Positions 46,670 through 59,034 are shown, numbered from the stretch's first letter. The stretch is 64,000 nt of DNA from Callorhinus ursinus (GCF_003265705.1 NW_020312785.1:127663514-127727513), one strand, 5' to 3'. The notes: generated by a model not told the origin, from the letters alone. Made by a program: numbers and translations.

Positions 46670-49380
46670 TTCTGAACTGGTTCAAGTTGGCAATGTAGAA
46701 AGATCCTGAACTCACCTCCTCCCACAGAGGAGTCTATGGTTACAAATGAAACAATTCTCTCAAAATAACCTAAAGGCAGGCACCTAACAACCACACATTG
46801 GATAAACAAAAAGAAAACAACATCAAAGCAGGTAGAAGCTTATATACGTTCTCACCATATACCCCACTTCAAATGCAATGACCCACAACTTAGAGGGAAC
46901 TCAAAACCTGGAGCTTCCCCCTGGGAAGTGAGGGGTTCAAAACCAACATGAGGCATCCCAATTTTTAAGACATACACTTGAGAGATAAGCACCCAAAACA
47001 TCTAATTTTGAAAACCAAAGAGACTCACATCCCAAGACCCACAAGACTCTACAGATCTGAGAAACTGATCTTAAAGGGCTCATGCATTTAGCACAAGGTG
47101 TTATATGGAAGTGTTAAATCACTATATTGTACATCTGAAGCTAATATAACACTGTATGTTAACTAATTGGAATTAAAATAAAAACTTTAAAAGTGTTTCA
47201 TCTCCCCTCCCCCCAACAAAAATGTCTCACACACTTAAACTCACCCACCCCTGGGCCCATCCCAGAGAGAGGTGATCACACCCAGATTCAAAGTGAATAA
47301 GGCTCTCCTGCTTACATTACAGCATGAGTCTGAAGGACAGGTACGTAATTTAACACACATACCTAAGAGTTTGCTAGAACACTCTCCAGGGACAAAGACT
47401 GATGGGTACCATCTTTTCATGTTTCATGAGCTATACTCCTGAGGACCAGTGTCACCTGGAAGGGAGCTTTTGCATGAGTCTGGTGCCCCAATTTTTACAG
47501 CTGCCACCTGGGATATACTACTGATCACCTGTATCTGTTGGCCAGCAGGCTTAATCTTGCACCCTACAGGACTATATATATTTGCATACTTTTAAAAGCT
47601 ACTGCCTGAGGATGTGGCTTCCAGTCAGCCTGAATCTAGGAGCTGAGATCCTCCCTCTTGGGATACTGATGTCTTGGCACATCCTCAACTACTCAGAACT
47701 CTTAAAAACAGAATAGGATGCTTGGACCAATCATAAAGCTTTGAGAGGCAATTGAGAGTGTAGAAAGGTTTCAACAGGGTTCACCTCCTACACAAGGCTA
47801 CTACTTCAAGACTTGAGAGAAGTGGTTTCATCTACTGTATAGAAACTAGCACACAGCATCAGGTAAAATGAAGAAACAAGGGGTATGTTACCTACGAAAG
47901 AACAAAATAAAACTTCAGGAAAAAAAAAAACTAATAAAATGGAGATGAGTAATTTACCTGATAAGAGTTCAAAGTAATGGTCAATAAGGTGCTCACCAAA
48001 CTGGGGAGAAGAATGGAGGAACAAAATGAGAACTCCAACAAAGAGATGGAACACATAGGAAAGCACCAAATATAAGTCAGGGAGTGAAAGAATACGATAA
48101 CTAAACTGAAAAATACAGACTAGATGAAGAAGGATCCAGGATCAGTCAACTCAAAGACAAGGCAGTAGAACTCATCAAATCAGAGCAGCAAAAAGAAAAA
48201 AATGAAAAGGATAATTTAAGAAACTATGGACAACTTTGGAGAGACTAACATTTGCATTATAGAGATTTGCATCAGAAGAAGAGAGAGACAAAGGGGTAGA
48301 AATTTTATTTGAGGAAATAATAACTGAAAACTTCCCTAACCTGGAGAAAAAAAATGGACACCCAGATCCAAGAAGCAAAGAGAGTTCCAAATAAGTGGAA
48401 CCCAAAGAGACCCACACCAAGATACATTATAATTAAAAGGTCAAAATATTAAAGAGAAGGAGAGAATTTTAAAAGCGTCAAGAGAAAAGCAACTTGTTAC
48501 ATACAGAGAAACCACCATAAGCCTAACAGCAGGTTTTTCAGCATAAATATGCAGGCCAGACAGGAGTGATAAGATATAGTCAAAGTGCTGAATGAAAAAC
48601 ACTTCCAACCAAGAATATTCTACCCAGCAAAATTACCTTTAGAAGTGAAGAAAAGATAAATTTTCCAGACAAGCTAAAGCTAAAGGAGTTCTTCACCACT
48701 AAATTGGCCTTACAAGAAAGAAAGGGTGCTAATTAGTTATAAGAATACATATGAAATAATATATCTGACTTCAAAGCTAAATATGTAGTAAAGGTAGTGG
48801 ATTAATCACTTATAAAGCTAGCATAAAGGTTAAAAGACAAAAGTAGTAAAAATATTACAATAATCAGTGAAGGGATACACAAGATAAAAGATGTAAATGT
48901 GACATCAAAAATAAAACATGGTAGGGAAGAAATAATGTTGTTTTATGATGGGATCAAACTTAAGATGTTACCAACTTAAAATAGACTGTTACAGAGACGT
49001 TGTTAGAGGTAAGCCACATGTTAATTGCAAAGCAATAACCTATAGAAAATACACAAAAGAAAAAGATAAATGAAAGTAAGCACACCACTAAAGAAAGTCA
49101 TCACCACAAAGGAAAAAAGCAAGAGAAGGAACAGAGAGGAACTACAAAAACAGCAAGAAAATATTAACAAAATGGCAAAAAGCACATACCTATCAATAAT
49201 TACTTTAAATCAAATGTTCCAATCAAAATATAAAAGGTGGCTGAATGAATACAAAATAAGACTCATCCATGTGCTGCCTACAAAAGACTCACTTTAAATG
49301 CATGGACACACACAACTGAAAGTGAAAGGATGGAAAAAGATATTCCATGCAAGTGGAAACCACTTTTATTAATACTACTA
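46670..49380 (+). mobile_element. Old L1 5' half (5'UTR, ORF1, start of ORF2)
   Basis: 'gttggcaatgtagaaagatcctgaactcacctcctccc' (46685-46725) marks the old L1 5' end. ORF1 debris lies at about 48130-48740: aattataattaaaaggtcaaaat-like stretch, ccaagaatattctacccagc near 48609 and the end ttggccttacaagaaag. ORF2 begins near 49180 ('cctatcaataattactttaaat', 'tgctgcctacaaaagactcac') and is cut at about 49375. Every frame is broken. It belongs to an older L1 lineage than the copies at 4698 and 34592. A short L1 tail is inserted at 47097-47200. Confidence 0.75.
47097..47200 (+). mobile_element. Very short L1 3'-end insertion
   Basis: 'gtgttaaatcactatattgtacatctgaagctaatataacactgtatgttaactaattggaattaaaataaaaac' ends in a short A-rich tail and interrupts the old L1 5'UTR. 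The 'acatctgaagctaatataac' phrase is typical of L1 3' termini. About 100 bp, an extreme 5' truncation. Flanking duplication unclear. Confidence 0.65.
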
Positions 49381-50149
49381 ATACTGCAGACACTAACTAT
49401 GAGGGGTGACATCTAAAAAATCTTCCAAGGGATGCATGGAGTGATAAATGGGTAAGAAAAAAGACCAGGACCCAAAAATAGTCTTTGGAAGAAGTTGATT
49501 AGATTATGTAGTGATAAATCCATTCAGATATTTTTTTTACCATAATTTCATCCTTCATTTTAATAATAATAGAGATAAATAAATATGTAAGTGCCTTAGA
49601 AACATGTGTTTTCAGTTTGGACTTGCACTTAACTTTTATTTGTTGCAAAGTATGACAGGAAATGCTTTCTCTTTTTGAGTTTTAACATAAAAACATCAGA
49701 AAATCACTGGCAGCTTTAATTAAGGGTACTCCTTCAGAGTCTCAAGTTAGAGTCTGAAATTTTATGTGCAAATCCTGGCTTACCCAAGATTTCTGAGCTT
49801 TGGTTTCCTCATTTAAAAAGGAAAAAAAAAAAGGTTGCACCAACTACCTATATACATTTTTGTTTTGAGGTGACAGAAAAAACAGATAATCAAAATACAA
49901 GTAATTACTTACACTAAACATCCCCACAAACTGCCATTTCATATTTAAAATACACAAAATGAAGCTCTTAAGCTCCCCAGCCTGTTCCTCTCACAGTCTT
50001 GTCCATCTCAGAAAATGGCAGAAGGAATCACCTAGGTTCACATGCCCACAAATCAGCCTTAGGCCTTTTTTTTTTTTTTCCATCTACATCCAACATCCAA
50101 TCCATCAACAGGCACAGCCAGGCCTTCCTTCAAAAGACATCTCTTACTA
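49381..50149. other. Mostly unique DNA with a possible MIR
   Basis: At 49735-49835, 'gagtctgaaattttatgtgcaaatcctggc' then 'gagctttggtttcctcatttaaaaagg' resembles MIR (plus). A run 49820-49832, T run 50068-50081. No gene. Confidence 0.45.
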
Positions 50150-50835
50150 CAATAGCATCTCAACATCAACACCTCCAGTATCATCACCCCAGTTCTAACC
50201 TCCATCTTCTCTCACTTATGCTCTTGCCACAGACTCCTAATGGATCTCCTCGATCCCATTCTTGGCTCCCTTACTACTGTCAATTCTGTCCAGAACAGTC
50301 AGAATGTCCCTTCCTGATTAAAAATCCAATTCCATTATTGCCCAGCTCAATGCTTTTCAGTGACTTCTCATACCCAAGACCATCACTCTAACCCAGTTGT
50401 TGTTCCCTCAGTTCTAACCACATAGGTCATCTTGCTGCTTCTCTATCACAACAAGCTTGCTCCCACTCAGGAACTTTCTGCTTTCTGCTTCTTTCTTTCT
50501 GCAATGATTCTGTCCAAGATCTCCACAAAACTCTCAACTTCCCTTCCTTTCTGTCTCTGCTCAAAAGCTATCTTCTTAGAAAGACTTTGACTACTCTCTC
50601 TAAAATGATGTTCTACCTCCTCACTTTCTTTCTTTTAATTCATTGTGTGTTTCATGAATTGGTATTATATTGTTTATTTTTTATATTTTCCTTCTAAAAA
50701 AATGTGAGTTCCATAAGGGCAAAGGCTTCTCTGCATTTACTACAGTGGTATTCCCAATGCCTTGAATAGCTCTGACACCAAGTAGGTTGCTCAATAAATA
50801 TTTATTGAATGAGTGGAAGAATGAATAAATGGGCA
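50150..50835 (+). mobile_element. Long L2 fragment
   Basis: Almost the whole L2 3' region in order: 'ctaatggatctcctc', 'ttgctcccactcaggaactttctgc', 'caaaactctcaacttccc', 'gtgagttccataagggcaaaggc', 'gctcaataaatatttattgaatgagtgg' (50790-50817). The 130-codon frame at 49999-50391 overlaps it by chance. Confidence 0.65.
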
Positions 50836-50874
50836 AGTGAAACAAACATACCTTGGTTGCTTAAAAGCATATTT

Positions 50875-51045
50875 GGTTCTCAATTGGGGAAAGTTTCACC
50901 CCAGAGGATATTTAGCAATGTTTAGACACATTTTTGTTGTTGCAACTGGGAGAGGGATTCTAAACCTCCTAAAATGCACAGGGCTGTCCCCACAGCAAAA
51001 AAATTACCTGACATAAAATGTCAATAGTGTTGAGAATGAGAAACT
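50875..51045. mobile_element. hAT-type DNA transposon (MER20-like), reverse of 32975 copy
   Basis: Begins gttctcaattggggaaag and ends gttgagaatgagaaac (terminal inverted repeats). Contains 'ggatatttagcaatgtttagacacatttttgttgttgcaactggg' and 'tgcacagggctgtccccacagcaaa', typical of MER20. Confidence 0.6.
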
Positions 51046-51679
51046 CTGATCAGAAAGGTTAAAAAATGTAAATATGTGTAGCATATTTCATAGTCATCAG
51101 CAAGGTGAGTATAAAAATATGGAACCCAGAAGGGCATGAAATAGAGTAAAGAGGGTAGAAAGAACAAAAGAGAGATTCGAAGTGGGAGAAGACTGGAGGA
51201 ATCGGATCAAAATCCAAATCACATTTAAGGGAATTCTGGGCTACATCCTGACAGAAATGCACGAAGTGTATGACAACATGAAACAAGTAGCAGAGCAAAA
51301 GTGTTCATCAGTTAATCCAGAACAGAAGTGAACCAACAGCTACTATACAGGAAACAGTGTGCTTCTCCTTGGAGTAGGATTGGCAAAGAGGAAGTTGGCA
51401 GGATCCCAGGCAAAAGGGATGGGTCAGAAGGAAGGACACCAATCCCACTTGGAAAGGTAAATGCTTATGAGGACACAAGACCACGGGTCAATGACAGAAG
51501 TGTGTCCATATGGTAAGGACTAGGGATCTTCTGAACCCAGTAAGGCATAAATCCAATAAGAGTTCTGCAACAACCAAGGTCAGAGCAGAATGGCTAATGA
51601 GAGATGACATGGTGGGGAAGAAGACCCTGCCTGCTCCTTAGAAAGAGCTTCTGAGATCCTCTTCTTCCCACAGTTTAAA
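51046..51679. other. Unique DNA, no gene recognised
   Basis: The 79-codon minus frame at 51059-51298 and 62-codon plus frame at 51328-51516 have no recognisable family. Confidence 0.4.
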
Positions 51680-51875
51680 TTAGGTTTTCTACTTGATTTC
51701 TTCATTATACTTATCACCATATGTGTAACATGTTCCAAAAATATTTGCTTAATTAATATGGGTCTCCCCACTGCATTCTAAAATCTACTGGAGAAAGAGC
51801 CCTATCTGTGTAGTGCTTGGTACACAGGGTCTGCTTAGTAAATATTTGCTGAATGACTTAATGAATAAAGGTATA
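51680..51875 (+). mobile_element. L2 3' end
   Basis: 'tcattatacttatcaccatatg', 'tactggagaaagagccctatctgtg', 'gcttagtaaatatttgctgaatgacttaatgaat' follow L2. An A run at 51899-51911 lies just downstream. Confidence 0.6.
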
Positions 51876-52094
51876 CACAGCAATAAATTGCACTGTAATA
51901 AAAAAAAAAAAGTTTCATGACCCAAACTGGATGCTGGGGTGGCTAAAATTCCATTCTCCATCCCAGTATAAGAAGAAAGGATTCAAATAACTTCATTAAA
52001 CCCCTTCAAGCCAAGGAGACTACCAAGCCAGGTTCTGTAGTAGCCTCAGGATTTCCAAACTCCTCAGATAATGGACAATGTTTTTCTTTCGATG

Positions 52095-52370
52095 TGTATT
52101 TTGTTAAACACCTTCTATGTGCCATGATTACAACTAGGTGTTTGGGATAGAATTATGAGCAAAATAGACCCAGCCCCAGTTCTTGTAGAGCTGACAAACT
52201 AGTGAAAGGAGCAAGCATTAACAAACACAATTGCAAATCTGGTAGGCATTAAGGAAAGATAAACAAAAACTACAGTCAAAGAGAGAGAATTACAGGGTGA
52301 TGTACTCAGATAATAGGATTAGCAAAGACCTCTCTGTGGAGGTGTGCTTAAGCTAAGAATATTCTATGAT
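52095..52370 (-). mobile_element. L2 fragment, minus strand
   Basis: 'ttaaacaccttctatgtgccatgattac', 'gtttgggatagaattatgagcaaaatagaccc', 'cttgtagagctgacaaactagtg' match antisense L2; later 'acctctctgtggaggtg' also fits. Confidence 0.55.
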
Positions 52371-53299
52371 TTAAAAAAAAAAAAAAGCCAGTGCTGAAAT
52401 CATTTCTAAATGAACAAAAACACTTAAGCTTTCATCATGAAATTATAGTCTTTTTGTGAAACGTTATAGGCAAAGGAGGTTAAATGAACTCTTTTATATC
52501 TGAATAATAAACCTTTGTTGAGTAGAAATATTTAAAACTCTCCAGGCCTTTTAAGGTCTCCACATACCAGAGGAACAAAATTGATTACTTAGAGACAAAA
52601 GCAAATCGAACTCAATTGACCTTGTCGCCATCAACCTAATACACGCTATCAAATCAATTTTTGTCACAGAAGGATTATGACACAGGCCTGTGAGTCAGCA
52701 GTCTAACTCACTGTGTGATAGCATTATGGACATGAAAGGAAGGAGCAATCAAAAGGACTGGCTTGAATATCAACATTCTTCGGCCTTTTTGAGAAGGGAC
52801 AGTGAGGACAGGTAAGCAATATGCAATGGAAATTTTTTATTCTGACTGCAAAAGTATTATTTCTACAATTTGACATATATTTATATTTAATGTCCCAAAG
52901 CAGCACTCTCTTTGGCCACTGCTTTCAACTTTATCATTATATGATAAGACTGCTCAAATATTATCAGAGTCCATTCCTGAGTATGTGATGATACACAGAT
53001 ACCCAAGTAGAGTCAGGTTCTCTTTTCTGGGAAAAGCAGTGTCATCCATCATTATCATTCCATTCACAAAACTAAGCCAAACAAACTTTCCTACCAAGGA
53101 TATGAAATGACAATAAATATAGTGCTCAAAGCTTTGACACAGTATTCTAAGTATCCACAACTTAAATGCATTACTTAAAGCAAAACAAAAACTAGGCTAC
53201 TCTATTCTGAATTTTAATTAGTAGACCATGAAAAAGTCCATTTACTTAAATAAGTAAATGAACCAGTCTAAGTCATGGCTTTCTTCAGAGAAGAATCCC
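52371..53299. other. Unique DNA, no gene recognised
   Basis: Repeat-free to the eye. Contains several CpGs at 52605-52650 and a TGAGTCAGCA at 52691-52700 (see findings). Short frames at 52724-52906 and 52954-53160 (minus) have no known domain. Confidence 0.4.
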
Positions 53300-53318
53300 A
53301 AAAAGACAGTTGAACTTG

Positions 53319-53510
53319 GGGGCATCTAAGTGGCTCTGGTGGCTAAGTGTCTGCCTTAGACTCAAGTCATGATCCCAGGACCCTGGGATCCAGCTGCTTG
53401 TCAGGCTCCCTGTAGGGAGCCTGCTTCTCCCTCTCCTTCTGCCTCTCCCCTCTGCCGGTGCTCTCTCTATCTCTCTCTCTCTCTCAATTAAATAAATAAA
53501 ATCTTTAAAA
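53319..53510 (+). mobile_element. Can-SINE with 19-bp duplication
   Basis: Head ggcatctaagtggctctgg is diverged and the rest is normal. aaaaagacagttgaacttg flanks it at 53300-53318 and 53511-53529, identical in both copies. This is the longest duplication in the window. Confidence 0.96.
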
Positions 53511-53529
53511 AAAAAGACAGTTGAACTTG

Positions 53530-54390
53530 TATCAAATGTCCATGGGAAAAAGCATTTTAGAAGTAGCTCTTATATGTCTAAATTAACTAATTAAGCTTCA
53601 AAGGATAAATAACAGAGTCTAAACCACTAGGAATAAAATTTACATGTATGGAAATCCATACATTTCCTTGTCGTAACCTAAAGAATCAATCTCTTAATTT
53701 CTAATTCTAACCAAACTGTTTTTCATTATAGTTTACCAAAGAACATTTTATTAAAACTACATATTTACATAGCCATTTTTAAGAAACAGAACGTAAAGAA
53801 TAATTTGCATGTGTAAAATTATAATTCTTTCTTATTTTGAAAAGGTTTGAATTTTCTACTTTCAAAAATTGTAGTTTCAGTGAAAATAAGATGAAGAGTG
53901 AAATCAGTATTTCTCAATAAGAAATGCAAATTCACAACCCCAGATGAACAATAAAGGAAAGATTAAGAAAAAAAAATCCTTTCAACTTTATTAAAACACC
54001 ATAATTTTTATTTTAATTACACTTTCCTTTACTTTGTCATGTAAAATGATTTTGTGCAAATGATTGCTTTCCTTAAATGCACTCCAAATTAGGATACATA
54101 TACAACCAAATGCTCTATTTTGATTTTACCTATTAAGTTGTTAAAAACAAATTAAGCTCTAAGTAATTAAAGTAGTAAAAAAATACTCAAAGCATACTTT
54201 TCATATTTTATGTGAAATAAAAGGCAATAAAAAGCATTGACGGAACAAGATAAATACTGACCACATTCCCACTAAAAGTGAAAAAATAAAAATAAATCTG
54301 ATTTAATATTTTTTCAAGTCTTGGCATTCCAATAACTGAAATAAAGCAAATATTCTTTCTCCTCTTTTCCGGTGACAGTGTAAATATGCA
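53530..54390. other. Unique DNA, no gene recognised
   Basis: Very AT-rich, no ORF over 60 codons, no repeat recognised. Confidence 0.4.
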
Positions 54391-54398
54391 CTACACAA

Positions 54399-54609
54399 GA
54401 AATTATTATTTTATTTAATTTTTTATTAAGATTTTATTTATCTTAGATAGCATGAGCGGGGGAGAGGAAAAGGGAGAGAGAGAGAATCTCAAGCAGACTC
54501 CCCTCTGAGAGTGGAGTCTCACTTGAGGCTCGATCCCATGACCCTGAGATAATGACCCGAGCAGAAATCAAGAACCCACTGCTTAACCAACTGAGCCACC
54601 CAGGCTCTC
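54399..54609 (-). mobile_element. Can-SINE (older type), minus strand
   Basis: Reverse complement begins ggagagcctgggtggctcag. B box and a purine-rich body (plus strand) with T-rich tail 54411-54440. ctacacaa at 54391-54398 and 54610-54617. Confidence 0.93.
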
Positions 54610-54617
54610 CTACACAA

Positions 54618-55002
54618 TAAAATATTACATAAAGTTATTCCACAGTTTCAGGTGATGCTAAATAATTACTAACAAAAAAGCATTATTGAGCTTGGAGACA
54701 TGAAACAACAATAAAAGGAAATGGTAACTGTATGCAACCTAGTTTCCCAACACCAGGGTCACTGATGCCATCCACAGAGGCACTCAGCAAGGGCATAAAG
54801 CAGCCAGCTCTTTGAAAGAATGAATTATTTACCCTCCAATTCTTACTGAGACTATTTAAAAAGTATATGCCTGAAATAAATGTAGTTTCTTTATTTTCCT
54901 CCATTAAGTCTCATTCTAAGTTATATTCAGTGTAGAAGGCATTACCGCTCAAATTGCTTTATGTAATACGTAAGGTATGAATTGATTTTATTCACGTTTG
55001 AA
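54618..55002. other. Unique DNA, no gene recognised
   Basis: The 73-codon minus frame at 54683-54904 has no known family. Confidence 0.4.
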
Positions 55003-55206
55003 CAGGGGCTGGCAAATTTTATACTGAAGAGCCAGATAATAAATATTTTAGGCTTTCAGGCAGAAGGTCGCTGCCACAACAACTCATCCCATGTCACTTT
55101 AGCACAAAAGCGGTCATAGGCAAAATGTAAATAAATGGGCATGGCTGCATTCCAATAAAATTTTACAAAAATAAATTTGGCCTGGGCCATAAGTTGTAGA
55201 CCTCTG
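55003..55206. mobile_element. Nonautonomous DNA transposon remnant (hAT-like)
   Basis: Ends caggggctggcaaatttt and ataagttgtagacctctg are imperfect inverted repeats. Inside, 'gagccagataataaatattttaggcttt' and 'aaatgggcatggctgcattccaataaaattttac' match a very abundant mammalian repeat. The 8-bp flanks do not match, consistent with age. Confidence 0.65.
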
Positions 55207-55324
55207 GTACAGGAGAGAATGAGAACGTAAAATGAGGGAGATATTATTTTCATCTACCAAAAAGGTACTGAGAGGCAATTTATGTTATAAGGTGACAACA
55301 CGCTTCAAAGTGAATCTTAGGAGG

Positions 55325-55560
55325 TGAGGAATCTGGAGCCGGATCACTTCCGTGTGAATTCAAGCTCTTCTGCTTGTCAGCTTTCCAGGCTATGCCAGGT
55401 ACTTAATTCTGTCTTTTCTCCTTCCTTATCTGGAAAATGTGGGGTGGAGGGGAATGTGGTTCTTGTGAGGGTTAAGTGAGTTAGGGTAGATAATCCACTC
55501 AGAAGCATGCGTGGTAAATCCTAAGAACTGAGTAGTAATATCTATTATCATAAAAGTTCA
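55325..55560 (+). mobile_element. MIR SINE
   Basis: 'ctggagccggatcacttccgtgtgaattcaagctcttctgcttgtcagc', 'ttctccttccttatctggaaaatg', 'gtgagggttaagtgagttag' follow the full MIR order. Confidence 0.7.
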
Positions 55561-55699
55561 TTTCCATACACCATAGCCTGTCAGGAAAAAGAAGGGCCCG
55601 TTCATATTTTCCGGCATTTCCTTGCAATCAGAAAATAAAGAAACACGTGTGCATGCACTACCAGTATATGAGAAATCTATCCGCGTTAAATCATTCTAA

Positions 55700-55815
55700 A
55701 TTCCCAAGGGCCATGCCTGAGGCTTATTTATCCTGTATCCTCAGCACTAAGCTACTGTCTAACACAGAGTTGGGAAATATGAAATGAATGAGGGAAGAAG
55801 TGCCTGAATGAATCC
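55700..55815 (+). mobile_element. L2 3' end
   Basis: 'agggccatgcctgaggcttatttatcctgtatcctcagcactaagctactgtctaacacagagttgggaaatatg' fits the L2 end ('...catagtaggtgctcaataaatg'). Confidence 0.5.
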
Positions 55816-56222
55816 ATGAACATAAGAACTAACAGAGACATCCCTGGTGGCGAAGGATTACAGAAGCCCTTGTGAGTGAACTAAAGGCAGGAGGCATGAT
55901 TACACAGTGAGGTCCTAACATCAGATATTTCTTAGAAATTGGAGCACTTAGGGGTGTCCTGAGAACAAGGTCAAATCTGTATCTTGTAAGGAATTTAACG
56001 TCAGGGCTAGGATACAGCCAAGGAAGTTCGGACTCTATCTGATGACTTCAGAATGCCTTTTTGGAGGGCATAGGAAGTCAGGAACACTTTTGAGTGATGA
56101 AGGAGCATTGATCATTAGAGACATAAAAGATATTTCAAGAAAAGACTTAGATTGCAAGGTGAACAATGTGGGGAAAAGGATTTTTCTAGCTTCTTCAAGG
56201 TCTCCAAAGAGAAAATACAATT
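55816..56222 (-). mobile_element. Possible L2 fragment, minus strand
   Basis: 'gtcaggaacacttttgagtgatgaagg' (56080-56105) resembles antisense L2 ('agggttttgagcagagg'). The rest is unassigned. The overlapping 60-codon frames on both strands at 56035-56224 are not genes. Long T runs follow at 56227-56256. Confidence 0.3.
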
Positions 56223-56473
56223 GAACTTTTTTTTCCTTTTTTTTTTTTTTTTTTTGGTAGGTGAAAAACTGTCAATATAACCTCCAAACACAATGCCATA
56301 AAATCATCTTTTCACATTCCTTAATCTTGTTTTTGGTCTAAATATCAGTGCTAACCCCAAACACTAAAGAACCTTAAGTGGCAAATCTTGGGTTGGTCTC
56401 ACTTGCATCACTTTCTGTTTATCTTATGCTGACAAGAAAACCCAAAGTTCCATCAGTGCTCTTTCATAGTCTA

Positions 56474-56623
56474 CGGGGGCACTTCTCAGACTAGAACAGG
56501 CATGGAGTGCATATAGGTACCTGGTCAAGGGCAGATTCTGGCTATGAAGGTCTGGGGTGGAGTCTGAGAATCTGTCTCTGACAAGCTGCTGATCCGTGAG
56601 CTCCCCAACTTTGAGAAGCAAAG
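56474..56623. mobile_element. hAT-type DNA transposon (MER5A-like)
   Basis: 'gggggcacttctcagactagaac' at one end, 'gaaggtctggggtggagtctgagaatctg' in the middle and 'ccccaactttgagaagcaaag' at the other match MER5A, including the inverted ends. Confidence 0.6.
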
Positions 56624-57401
56624 TTACAAGGAACATTTAGTTCTTATTTTGTGCCTAACCTTCTGTTCTTTTCCCTGGAAAGGGGCCACTCTTGCTCACA
56701 GCTCAAATGGAACATTAGCGATTACTTTTTCTTTCTACCTTCACTTTGTGAACATATCCTCAATGTCCTTCAAATGCCTAAATGATTTTGTACAGTTAGG
56801 AATTTTAGGACAGTATCTTAGAGTTTTAAAAAGTTGAAGATATCCAACAAGGCTTTCAAATACAGCCTTTGAGTCTCATTTTGATATTGAGAAGCCTGTT
56901 TCACTCCTCTTCAGCTAAAATCTACAACACATTTTTTCTTGATTTTTCTTTCTTTTAACACACTTGAGAATGTTTATGTAAACTTATTCTCTGTTGGGCA
57001 CACTTACATTTAAATCAAAAAAGCAATGCCTAGTTCACATTTTAGATTATATTACTATATAGATTGAGTGACAGTGTAATATATCTGTCCAGGTATAATA
57101 AAATTTAAATGTTCTGTTATAGTAAGAAAGCATATAGAAAATATAAATCTATACAACATGAAACCCTTGGTTATTACTATATTATTTGTGGTAATAACCT
57201 ATATTGTTTGTATTTTTTCAATATAATGTAGTACAATAATGTGTTCTATCTCTTGAATAAGGTTTGAATCTTACCCAGAATGTAATTACTTTAAATGGAT
57301 GCACCTTTAATAAATGTATTGAATTCACTTATTTAATTTTTCTCTTTTCTCTCTCTAGCCTGAAATGCTCTGTAAAATTGTGAAGTCAAGAACCCATATC
57401 T

Positions 57402-57446
<45 letters not shown>

Positions 57447-58039
57447 TATTGTGTTAACCTTGGACCATTTCTCGTTAATTTCCAAGTGTGACCCTTGTTG
57501 GCTCTGCCTCTTGACAGTTTCCATTCTTGGTGTTACCTTTTTATCACTCTTTGATGTCTGCCCAAGGACCACCCCTAGATGCCCCATCCGTACAAACTTT
57601 TTTTGGGGCATTCTCTCCCTTGAACGAGAGATCCTGCCATCTATCCATCTATTCAATCATCTGTTCATTCATTTCTTCATATCCACTGTTGTTACATGTT
57701 CGAAATGCACTTGGTAATACACTGGACACTGTCTTTTGGGCCATGATAGCCAGGAGACAGCAATAACAGTTTTTCCGTATTGGAGGGAAAGGAGAAAGAG
57801 GAGGAAAGGGAGAAAGAAAAGAGGTATAAGAAATAAAGACATTGGGGAAGATGAATTTGGGTTCATTACCACATAATCTTTCTATACAGCCTTTTTCTTT
57901 TCTAAAACTTTTTTTTCTCTTGCTAACATTTTCTTTCAAACTTCCAAGGATTTTTCTCAAATAATTTGAAGATAAACACAAGAAAACTGAACCTGATTGC
58001 ATAGAGAAAAAGAAATTACCCTTGGAATAAAAAATAGAT
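56624..58039. other. Mostly unique DNA with an AC microsatellite
   Basis: (AC)17 at 57411-57444. The 107-codon minus frame at 57333-57656 includes it (a VCVCVC run) and is spurious. No repeat family was identified elsewhere. Confidence 0.5.
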
Positions 58040-58545
58040 GTCCTTACCATGGCTTACAAACCCACACTTCATCTGACCCCAGCCTACATTTCCAAATTCA
58101 CCCCTACTTTCTCCCCATGGCCTTGAGTTGACTGACCCCAGCCATGCTCCAGGTTTGTGTTTCCTGAAACATATCAACTTCATTCTCACCTCAAAATTAT
58201 GTACTTATCCTTTTGGCTTAAAAGACTTTTTCTCCAGACCTTCCTGTCTGCCTCCTTCTCATCATTTAAACTGTTCTCAAATCTTTTGTTTCAAAGAGGT
58301 CTCCCTAACTTCCCTAGCTCCATGTATCAAACTACCAATCAGGCTCAATCATTTTACTCTACTTTAAATCTTCTTACACTTTTCAATAGCTGGAATTATC
58401 TTATTTTTCATCTTTTAAGCTACCAGCTTTCTTTTCCCCTGGGAATATAAACTCTTTGAGAGTTGGACGTCTGGTCTTCAAGTTTTATTCTATACCCTTG
58501 ACACCTAGGACAGTACCCAGAATACACTCAAATAAATAGGTACTG
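58040..58545 (+). mobile_element. L2 fragment
   Basis: 'ccttaccatggcttacaaacccacacttcatctgacccc', 'ccatgctccaggtttgtgtttcctgaaac', 'gtctccctaacttccctagc', 'ctttgagagttggacgtctgg', 'actcaaataaataggtactgactgac' run in L2 order. The 97-codon frame at 58157-58450 is part of it. Confidence 0.6.
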
Positions 58546-58840
58546 ACTGACCACAACTTAATAATTGCATCTCCTCTACCCTGCCCTGCAGAAGCGTGTT
58601 CTCTGGGTGCACAGGGAGCAGTGACCTGTAATTTCTTACTGATGGAAGCAGCCTTGTAAAACCTGTGATTGGGTTTAGGTATGGATATTCAGAGGACACG
58701 ATCTATCATTGTGTCATCACCATGACCCTCTACTCACAAAATTGTTTTTTTCTATTTTCTTTTGAGATAAATGTCAAAAAATGTATTGTATTGAGGATCT
58801 GATATATTTCTTTGTTAAGGACTGTAGGTAAATAATTGCA

Positions 58841-59034
58841 GGAGGCATGTGGGTTGCTCAGTAGGTTAAGTCTCTGCCTTCAGCTCAGGTTGTGATCCCA
58901 GGGTCCTGGGATTGAGCCCCGCGTGGGGCTCCTTGCTCTGTGGGGAGCCTGCTTCTCCCTCTCATCCCCACTTGTACTCTCTCACTGTCTCTCCTTCTCT
59001 CTCTCTCAAATAATTAAAATCTTTAAAAAAAAAA
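58841..59034 (+). mobile_element. Can-SINE
   Basis: Head ggaggcatgtgggttgctcag (diverged), B box gggattgagccccgc, CT-rich body, TCAAATAATTAAAATCTTTAAAA tail. No clear duplication. Confidence 0.93.

Noticed and set aside
49999..50391. 130-codon plus-strand frame
   Set aside because: Mostly inside an L2 fragment and a T run; no recognisable L2 protein domain in this frame.
57333..57656. 107-codon minus-strand frame with a VCVCVC run
   Set aside because: Created by the AC microsatellite at 57411-57444; the opposite strand is also open.
58157..58450. 97-codon plus-strand frame
   Set aside because: L2-derived 3' sequence, not a gene.
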